From contig NC_033561.1 in assembly GCF_001680005.1 (NCBI RefSeq), positions 682,001 through 746,000 of the forward strand: 64,000 nucleotides of DNA, given 5' to 3'. Shown here one piece after another: positions 55,732-64,000 of the stretch; position 1 is the first letter of the stretch; the number at the start of each line of letters is the position of its first letter. A model generated the notes under the pieces. It did no database searches. It was not told the DNA's origin and saw nothing but the letters and a program-made list of their open reading frames with translations. The translations under genes and the position numbers were made by a program. This stretch comes from Plasmodium coatneyi (taxonomy: Eukaryota; Apicomplexa; Aconoidasida; Haemosporida; Plasmodiidae).

Positions 55732-57954
55732 ATGGAACTGCTCAAAGTGAAGAGATACGCAGAACTCATCGATGAGTTCGCCAGGCAGGCCGATGAGCCG
55801 CTACAAGTGGAGGAAACATCCCTTGAAGAAAAAGGAACTAGCCAAAAGGGAAAAAAGGATGTAATAGAAATTATAGAATATTTTTCAAACATGTTGGTAA
55901 AATATTTTTACAGTGAAGACCAACTTAACGAAATTTCAATCGTTGAGTCTGGGTTCGATTCTGAGCAGCTGTGGCTGTTTATTGAGTGTCTCATAAAGGA
56001 GAAGAAACTGGACAACCTGCTTTCCTTTTTTGAAAAGTACGAAAGGGAGTTGGACAGTCGGGTAGGGAATGGTACCGAATCGGAGGAATGTTCCGATGAG
56101 GAAGAAGATGCCACGGCAGGAGGGGCGACTCAGAAGAAGCGCAAAGTCAACACAGTCAACGGAACCAAGCGGGTGAAGATGAAGGTGGGAGGACCCTCAT
56201 CTAAAAGGAGAAAGGTGCATTTTTCAGAGGAGGGATCAAATTTCAGCAACGCTACCACCGTTAGTGTGGATGGCAGCGAGGTTGACCAGAATAATGGAAG
56301 TGCTTCTGGGGGGGATCATTTTTTCGATGAAGATGAAATGCACCAATTTTTGGACAAAGAGGAGAGGAAGGTGTTACGTGGCCAGTCGGGGGGGAGCTCC
56401 AACGAGGGGGAAAGTGATGACGGTGATGATAGTGGTGACGATAGCGGAGGTGACGTGGACCTGAACGAGTTCGAGTGCGATTACGAGGAGGGACGTAAGT
56501 TGAAGTACGGCGATTTCTACCAAGGGGGGAAAAACCACGAAGAGGATGACAACGACGATGAGGAGGACGACGAAGAAGAAGAGGACGAAGAGGAAGATGG
56601 AAAATATTCCGACGAGGAGGACGATGAAGAAGAAAATGATGACGATGATGAGGAGGAGGACGAGAAAAGTGACGTGGAGGAGGAAGATGATGATGAAGAA
56701 GAGGATAGTGATGACGATGAAGACGATGACCATGGTGATGACGATCGGCGCGGGCGAAATCGACGCAACCGAAAAGAGAGGGACGAAGAGATCGAGCAAG
56801 AGCTCCATGAAATAAATCAGTTTGACAGCCTGCACCGGGGTGGTGACGACGATGCAGAGAGTAACGATGCTGCAAGTGACGATGCTGGAATGGACGATGC
56901 TAAAATGGACAGGGATAAAATAGAGAAGGAACTGGTCCAAAAGAAGCACTGGTCTCTCACAGGGGAGGTGTTCGCACACGATCGTCCCAAGAACAGTCTG
57001 CTCAACCTGAATGTTGATATACCGAAGTTAAGTTCCGGTGGGAATGACGCGTATGTAAGTAAAGCTGTTGGAGAGGAGGAGGATGACGATGATGATGAGA
57101 ACACAGAAGGGGCAGATGGAAGCCAAACCGAAAAGGGAGGAAAAAAACATCTTAGCAAAAGCAAGCGGAGAAACCTCCTGAATGACGAAATCGAAACGGT
57201 GGTGAAGCAAAGGATACAGAATATGTTGTTCGACGACGTGGAAAAAAAACGAATAGAAGACTTAGATCTCCTAATCAACGAGTCGAAAGAGAAGGATGGC
57301 AAGGAAGACGAAGTGAATTTTGATCACCTGAATTTTAACAAAAGTAAGCTGAGTCTAGCAGACGAATATACAAAAAAGTATGAGGAGGAAATAAAAAAAA
57401 ATCCATCTGAAAAGAAGGAAATAAATTTGCAAAAATTGGAGTTAATGAATCTATACAAGAAGATCATCCACTGTTGTGATTCGCTCTGCAATGACTACTA
57501 CCTTCCCAAGCCGGCACTACTCAATCCATCGAACAAGAATGATCAGTTTTCTAGTCTTCATATCGAGGAAACCGTTCCCATTATCCTGTCAGAGAAGGAC
57601 AGAAGTGCACCTGAGCAACTGTTCCAACCAGGACACATAAAACAACTCGACGAAATGCACCAGAAGGAGAAAAAATCCATCAGAAAATCTAACAAGGTTA
57701 AGAGGAAGAAGAAGTTACTTCACCTGTTTGGACAAAGCGGCAAAGGCATCAGTGAACTGAAAAAGAGGAATGAATATCTGACTGGTAAAAATAAAAAGGT
57801 AAAGGAGGAGAAGGAAAGTGCCGCCAAGTACGGCGTAGGTTCCAAGAACCAGTTGCAAGGCAAAGGGCCTAGTCGCTACGATTTCGCCGGGGCCATCTCC
57901 CAGGCGCAGGCCCGTGACGCCAGGGGCCAAGCGGGGAAGCGGCAGAAGGGGTAA
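55732..57954 (+). CDS. MPP10: U3 snoRNP protein MPP10
   Basis: Single exon, 740 residues. The N-terminal 110 residues include DVIEIIEYFSNMLVKYFYS, and about 110-390 form an extremely acidic Asp/Glu region. The Mpp10 core begins near 400 with KKHWSLTGEVFAHDRPKNSL, the family signature, and continues through DEIETVVKQRIQNMLFDDVE and a basic C-terminus. MPP10 forms a complex with IMP3 and IMP4 on the U3 snoRNP and is required for 18S rRNA cleavage in the nucleolus. The acidic tract creates long spurious antisense frames. Start codon AACATGG is in good context. Confidence 0.93.
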   Translation: MELLKVKRYAELIDEFARQADEPLQVEETSLEEKGTSQKGKKDVIEIIEYFSNMLVKYFYSEDQLNEISIVESGFDSEQLWLFIECLIKEKKLDNLLSFFEKYERELDSRVGNGTESEECSDEEEDATAGGATQKKRKVNTVNGTKRVKMKVGGPSSKRRKVHFSEEGSNFSNATTVSVDGSEVDQNNGSASGGDHFFDEDEMHQFLDKEERKVLRGQSGGSSNEGESDDGDDSGDDSGGDVDLNEFECDYEEGRKLKYGDFYQGGKNHEEDDNDDEEDDEEEEDEEEDGKYSDEEDDEEENDDDDEEEDEKSDVEEEDDDEEEDSDDDEDDDHGDDDRRGRNRRNRKERDEEIEQELHEINQFDSLHRGGDDDAESNDAASDDAGMDDAKMDRDKIEKELVQKKHWSLTGEVFAHDRPKNSLLNLNVDIPKLSSGGNDAYVSKAVGEEEDDDDDENTEGADGSQTEKGGKKHLSKSKRRNLLNDEIETVVKQRIQNMLFDDVEKKRIEDLDLLINESKEKDGKEDEVNFDHLNFNKSKLSLADEYTKKYEEEIKKNPSEKKEINLQKLELMNLYKKIIHCCDSLCNDYYLPKPALLNPSNKNDQFSSLHIEETVPIILSEKDRSAPEQLFQPGHIKQLDEMHQKEKKSIRKSNKVKRKKKLLHLFGQSGKGISELKKRNEYLTGKNKKVKEEKESAAKYGVGSKNQLQGKGPSRYDFAGAISQAQARDARGQAGKRQKG

Positions 57955-59542
57955 CCTTGACGAAGTGGTGGGGTGGTGAACGTGGTGCAGTCTATTTCAA
58001 TTTGCCATGTCACACCGGACGCCATCCCGATCCACACCGGAGCCACTACGTGAACGCATTCCCCAAACGGAACTGCTACAAAGTTAGTACATCCTGCCAG
58101 GCCGTAAGTAAAGATGGGGAAAGGGTATCAGAAAAGTTGATAGTTCCTCCTCCGTGTGTGCAGCAATGCTGACTATACGCTCAGTCACGTTAAAAGGTGA
58201 ACCAGGGAGAGGAAGGTCTCCCTTCTTTGCGTTATTGCATCGATTTTACTCTGTCCTGCGGGAAAAAAAAAATTTTCTGCACAAAATGGTGAGGAGTGGC
58301 AGTGCTAGTGTTGTTTGCGAATGTGCTCCCTCCTTCAATGAAAATGTGCCCCATTTTTTTTGGCGTAAATTTTTCCTTTTTTGTACTCCCCACGAGGAGT
58401 GACGTGCACAGATAATTTGCTCAACCGCGGATTAAGCGAAACACCGATCTGAATTTTCCCCCCTCTGTGGGAGGATACATTTGAAAAAAAAAAAAAATCA
58501 TTTTTTCTTCTCAAAAGACATAATTTGCTTGTAGAGGTAGCTGCAATTGCGGCGGTTGCTGCGGTTGTGGCGGGGGGAGGCAGTTCTTTGGTCTCCACCT
58601 TCGGCATGGCAAATGAATGATTATTGGTCCATCCGTTTTGTGCTAATGGGACACACATGGCATACGCTCGGGATAGGAGTGAAGTACACGTGATGCGTGA
58701 TTCACTTATGAGGGCTGCCTCACTGCACCTTTCTAAGGGGAACAACGGGGGGTATACTTTCGACTGACCACGTTACCCTTGTGTGGTCTTTTACAACAAG
58801 GTGTTTTTTTTTTTTTTTTTTTAATCTGTTACAAGGAAAGGAATCAAAGCAAGTTAAGTTGCACTTTTTCATTTTTGGCTAATCATAATCTCGTTGCCTT
58901 TTTGCAATTTCACCACTTCATCAATTTGCTACTTCGCCAATTTGCCACTTTTTTGTTCTCCCCCCCGTCGGACCATTCTACGCGGGGCGCGCTCCGATGG
59001 TGCTGTCATATAAAGTTGAAAAAAAAAAAAAGAGGTGAACATGTGATCATGCAATCTGGTAGGCATACAACCTGTGGAGCAATTGGTGAACAGAACATCA
59101 TGCCAAGGGGAATTTCTTTTTTCTTTTTTTTTTTCTCCTTACACATGCAAGCAATTCCCTTGTATCCCCCCCGTAGCAACAACATACACGAAAATACAAG
59201 CAACGCAATGGTGAGCAAATTTCCCCCTGCATTGGTAATTGAGTGTATAAGTGACAGGCAACCAACCTATGTTTAATTTTCGCGCCACATGAACATGTGT
59301 CAAGTGCACAACTGCAGGTCGGCCCGCATAAACGCGCATGCAAGAACAAGTGCCACCTGTGCAACGCCACCCCCAGGAATGGCAACACTTTTTTTTTTTT
59401 TTTTTTTTTTTTTATCCCCTGAGAAATTACACCGCACGTGGGGTTATCCTCTGGATGATTTTTTTTTTCCCTCTTAAATTTTCGTGATTCTTTGTGACGC
59501 TCCTCTGGGTTCATTCCTACACGTGTGTATTCCACGGGGAAG
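57955..59542. other. Intergenic region and possible 5' exon(s) of the large 3' gene
   Basis: About 1.6 kb with T-runs at 58803-58822 and 59391-59413. The large gene's first coding exon should lie here. One candidate is a frame at 59146-59211 (MQAIPLYPPRSNN) ending at GTGAGC, but its phase does not fit the next exon. No other gene is supported. Confidence 0.45.
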
Positions 59543-62500
59543 CATACGAATACATCAACGTCGGCGTGGCTGCAACCACGACCATTGGCATTATTTACCT
59601 TTCACCATTCGGTGTGAGTTTTTTTTTTCCATTTCGAATGACGTCACGGTAAGCAGAGAAGTGCGTGAGGCAACAACCTTGCCAGTTGAATTTTCCCTGG
59701 TTCGGTTGCCGCATATGTAGAGTGATACCAACCAGGAGGAAACAAAAAACAGTTTCGAGGAAAGATGGGAAAGGACCTTGCAAAAGAGACCTACCTACTG
59801 GTACTCACAGGTAAAGTGGCAGATTAAGGCGTGATTTTTTTTTTTTTTTTTTTTTGGGGGGGGTGCCCTAATCTGGTCGGAACTGCCCATTCGTTTAAGT
59901 ATCCCTGTTTGTGTGACGGGGGGACTCGTTGGTGAGAAAGCGGCCACGCACACAGGTACGTATATATAGGCAGGTACATATAGGTGGTCAAGTATAGGTG
60001 GACACCCACGCCAGCACCATCTGCCACTCCTTCGAAGCGCCAAAAGGGAAATGCAGAACAAGTCGAACTGTGAGAAGAACGTACCACTGGAGGAGTTACA
60101 CTTCGGAGGAGTGCATGGCGAAATGTATACACCTCAGGTAGAGTTTCCCCCAAATCAGTTGGGTGGTGACTCAGAAGACGGTTCAAGCAACCGTGCAAGA
60201 ACCAACCGAGTAGACGCACTGCAAATGATCAAGACGAATGAGGTAAGTCTGTTCGAATCGCAAAACGATACAATGAGTAACAAGCTGAAGAATCTACACA
60301 TACTAGGTGACCATGCAGGAGTGGGGGTAACCGAAATGGACAGACCTAATTCAATTGAAGTGACGCAGGATAGAATTGTGAACCCATATCCGGCAGGGGG
60401 TATACATAGTAACATTCTGAACTTATACAATGGAGAGTACAGAACGGGTGAACTACCCAGCGGGGTGACTTCACTACAGATGCTGGAGGGAGAGGCCCAC
60501 GCGGAAGACACACTAGTGCTTAACAAAAGGGATGAACCAATTAACCAACTTGATTCTTGGGGGGATTACAACTTTTTCAATAGTGGCATGCCCCACCAGG
60601 GACATATCGAGACGGCCTTCTGTTTAGGAAAAGGAGACACCAATTTCTTTGCGCGTGTCACTGGTAGGGATACGCCTCCGGGGGAGTACCCTATGCGTGA
60701 CGTCCCTTCCATGGGGATTCCAAACAGAGGTGAAGAAACCACACTTAACAATATACACAAAAGAGAGTGCTCCTTTGATACATGGGAAAGGTCCCCTCCT
60801 GATGAGTTCGACATTTGGGGTTACCACTACATCGGTGGGGGGGGTACCCATGTGAAAAGTCCCTTACTGAATGAACGAACCCATTATTACAACGTGAAGT
60901 TCGGTGGGGAGGATGAGGACGACATGGGGACAGTCCCAAAAGGGGGATGCTTCTCCACCTTAACAAACAAGTGTGATAGATGTAGCAGTGGAGGGGCACT
61001 TCAAGGTGACTGTTCCGAGGAGGGAAGAGAAAAGTTGCTCTCCTTGAACCACTTAAGCAGTTACGAAGATAATCCGATGTTTTATGAGGAGAGGGAGGAA
61101 ACCCAGATGGGGTTGAATTTGGGTAGGGTGCCAGCTGGACCGATCGAATGCCCAACGGAAACAGTGCAGTACCACAAGGGGGAGGAGCAGCCGGATGACA
61201 CCATTCTGCTGAACACGGTGAATTACCTCCACGGCGGGGATAAGAACCCGTGTTATGAATACGCACCAGTAGGAGGTAACTACAAGGGAGAACCATTCAT
61301 TTTACAGTCTCACGTTTCAGAAATGGCAAGCACAGACGGAGCTTCAAAGAACACGTTCGACTTCCCACTTGTTGAAGGCATCCACATGAACGATACGAAC
61401 CTGTTGAAAAGGAAACAAGAAAGCGTGAAGATGCGTTTGAAGGGGGACCTACATGAGGAGGGTCACGGTGATGATTCCCTACGTATTAGAACAAGTGGAT
61501 TTCCAAACGAACGACTCAATCGTCTCTGCATTGGAAACCAATTGGACAGTCGTCTCGACGGGGGGGAAGTATCCACAGGAGAGAAGACATTTTGCAGAAT
61601 CAAAACAGATAGAGGAAGAAACGAGTACCCCCGTGGAGAGAACAAACGTCTTAACCAGAGGGGGGAGGATAAGCTGGGTCTGCAGATATGCGATCTGTTG
61701 GGATGCACCCCAAGGATTTCTGCTCTTTACGGGGGAGATGAGGAAACAGGAGGGGAAGACCCGAAAGGAGAGAACCCACAAAGGATGGTGGACCATTTTC
61801 CCTTCATCAGAGGAACAAAGAAAGAAGACAGACTACCCCATGCCGATACGTACCAGTTGAATGAATTCCTAATTGTGGACCCCCCCTATTTTATTGGAAA
61901 TAAGTTGATAAACCCCACAGAGAAGAACCCACGAAAGCTAATCCGCTGTGAAGACATGCACTGGGGAGAGAGTACTTCAGGGAGGGACACACACAATGCA
62001 CAGACAAAGAGGATAAATGAGAACCAACTCATAAGGGTAGAAAATATGTTTGAGGAGGATACGGTAGATGTGGTTAGAAGTAGCGAAGGGGTGGCAGCTC
62101 CTAAACTGATGCTGGGTGATCATAAAGGGGGGGACACACACAACAGGGGGGAACTGAACCGCTTGACGTCAAACCGGAGTGAGGAACATATAATGACCCC
62201 TCCCTTTGCCACAAACCATGTGCTGAAGACACACATATTTAGAGATGGTATGTTGTACGATCCCAATGAAGAAGCAACAGTTGGGAAGAGAAGCACCTTC
62301 CCTCCGGTCGTTACTTCGGTGGTGCCAAATCGAGAAGGTTGCCTGGCCAGTCTGGTTAGTAGCAACACAAAGCAGTTCCAATGCAAATCTCCAGACCTTT
62401 CCATCGATCAGAAAATCAGTACTACACATATAGGTAGGGACGCATCAGGAGGTAACAGAATGGAAAAGGTCCCCTATAAGGAAAGTGGACGTTGCACTGA

Positions 62501-64000
62501 AGAGGAAGAAAGGGGGATGTTTAAGGACCCTTTTTTATACACTACTAGGGGGGAGAATCCATGGGCATTCCAGCAGAAGGAAGACATTTTTACAAACAAC
62601 AGAACTGAAATGAACAAAAGCCAGTTGACCTACACGCAGAGGTTATTTGCTAGCCCGTACCGTCATGAAGAAAAGGGGACCCTACAAAATGCGACACTCG
62701 GAAATGCCCGCACTGGAGATGATGAACGAAAGGAGAGCCATAGTGACGGTACTGTGTCCCCCTCCCCGGGGGATAAACCATGGGGTAACAATCCTCTGAC
62801 CCTTTCCCTCCCCATTTCGAAGGCAGACAAAGGTTTACACACTACCTGTAACAACATTATCATGGAAAGGGCGATACCAAGGGCAACCTATGCTAGAAGA
62901 ACTACAAACGTGGGAGAATCAAGAAACGCACTGAAGGATAGCAATGTGAATTTATTGAAATGTTTTAGGATGAATTTTGAGAGGGGGAGATCTTCCACCG
63001 TTGGAAGTGCTCGTCTTGGGGTGGGTGACTACACTAGGATGCGTTCAATTGGTAGGGTCTCTAATAGGAGGACTCCCCTTCGGGGTGACTTCGCCTTGAG
63101 GCCAACGGATGGGGACGTTACGCAGAAGAGCAACCTGTTCGAGTCCGTCGATGCGTTCTTCTACAATTTTAAAAAAAGTGGGGGTTCCTCCGGGGGGGAA
63201 TATGACCAGGTGGAGGGACACACTGTCGGGGGGAATGCTCCTGCGTGTAGTAGCGTGAAAACGACGACTACGAACACGAACTGCACGCAGGGTTGGACGA
63301 CGCTAAAGGGGGAGGACAACCACCATGCGTGTCTGCACGAAAAAGAAGCGAACAAGGAAGATCAACATTCCCCATTGCATTTCCCCAACGTGGAAGAGGA
63401 AAAACTGCCGAAGGAGGAGTTCCCCCCCTTGTACGAAAAAGACGGAGCAGACGCAGAAAAGGAAGAGAAAACCATTCTAACGATTCAGTGGAACATAAAA
63501 AAGATTTCTTTACTCTGTTCGAGCGACAACTACTTCGTTGTATCTCCTGAGTACAAAACAGAGACGCTGATCAATGAGTTTTTTATTCTCTTAAACATAA
63601 ACCAGGACGTTCAAATTTTGGTGGAGAATTCCTTTGACCTTCTTTTCTCCTACACAGGATTCTGTGACATCCTTTTTTCAGTTACCTGTGGAAAGTACCA
63701 GAAGAAGTTTTGCTTCTATGACTTTTCCACGATTCCTTGGTTTGGATTCAACAAATGGGGGATTCTAAAAAACTGCATGGAAAACGACAGCATATCTATC
63801 ACGGTAGACATTCACGACATTCGAAGGAAGGACTCTCTCAGGGACGTCTTCCTCACCAACGTAATAGCTTCCATGAGGAGTAACAATGGAAGTTTTCACT
63901 TCAAGGAGGGAACCCCTACTTCGTCTTCCGCAACAGTGGTAGAAGAGAAGAAGCCGTCTTCTTCCTCTATGATCGGCACGCCATCCGCCACAGGTGTTAC
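59543..64000 (+). CDS. Very large protein with N-terminal membrane segment and C-terminal MATH/TRAF-like domain; both ends incomplete
   Basis: Family not recognised for the whole. Inferred exons: 59543-59613, 59721-59810 (donor GTAAAG), and 60015 to beyond 64000, an uninterrupted frame of more than 1,320 codons. The first exon holds a membrane helix (INVGVAATTTIGIIYLSPFG); the second is polar (ERTLQKRPTYWYSQ). The long exon is mostly disordered Asp/Glu/Asn/Gly-rich sequence without clear repeats. From about 63475 to 63830 it becomes ordered: TILTIQWNIKKISLLC, a beta-rich middle, then WFGFNKWGILKNCMENDSIS and ITVDIHDI. The end pattern (Trp-Gly-Phe, then N-D-S-I-x-I-x-V) resembles the last strands of MATH domains. 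If the upstream exons belong elsewhere, the protein starts at the ATG at 60051. The true start exon is not found and the gene continues past the window. Confidence 0.6.

Noticed and set aside
56261..56979. Two long minus-strand frames (about 200 codons each) inside MPP10
   Set aside because: They mirror the GAT/GAA-rich acidic tract, producing His/Pro- or Ile/Val-rich strings; no gene features.

Overview
The window is nuclear DNA of a malaria parasite of the Plasmodium vivax / knowlesi / coatneyi / cynomolgi clade. Evidence: three-exon pir (kir/vir-type) variant-antigen genes, short GT-AG introns, very frequent poly(dA:dT) tracts, a merozoite TRAP-like adhesin, and a gene order I recall as the 3' part of P. 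falciparum chromosome 10 (MTRAP down to nuclear peroxiredoxin) in reverse. Species cannot be fixed by eye. Variant-antigen genes lying beside internal core genes point to a species with chromosome-internal pir genes, such as P. knowlesi or P. coatneyi.

Layout. Positions 1-9.3 kb are AT-rich accessory sequence with three + strand pir genes and a G-rich 19-bp tandem repeat. From 10.3 kb the composition becomes more GC-balanced and the core genome begins: MTRAP (-), an unknown 146-residue four-exon gene (+), a CstF-64-type RNA-binding protein (+), RPF2 (-) and EBP2 (+) sharing a divergent promoter, a four-helix RING-H2 membrane protein (+), protoporphyrinogen oxidase (-), a 13-exon ALKBH8-like tRNA methyltransferase (-), an 11-exon DHYC palmitoyltransferase (-), a probable small + gene, RPL3 (+), centrin-3 (+), SPO11 (+), a small basic protein (-), RPB7 (+), nuclear peroxiredoxin (+), RSM22 (-), MPP10 (+), and a very large + strand protein cut by the window end.

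Themes. RPL3, RPF2, EBP2 and MPP10 serve cytosolic ribosome production; RSM22 serves the mitoribosome; the ALKBH8-like protein acts on tRNA wobble uridines; RPB7 and CstF-64 act in mRNA synthesis and 3' processing; SPO11 in meiotic recombination and centrin-3 in microtubule-organising centres. Many genes have several exons; I rebuilt them by matching splice sites, phase and family motifs.

Most notable: the ALKBH8-like gene keeps RRM and methyltransferase parts but its AlkB oxygenase part has lost the iron-binding residues; the palmitoyltransferase keeps its catalytic cysteine but lacks four of the usual zinc-ligand cysteines; the large 3' gene ends in what reads as a MATH/TRAF-like domain; and a 52-nt poly(A)-hairpin sequence occurs twice, 21 kb apart, in opposite orientation.
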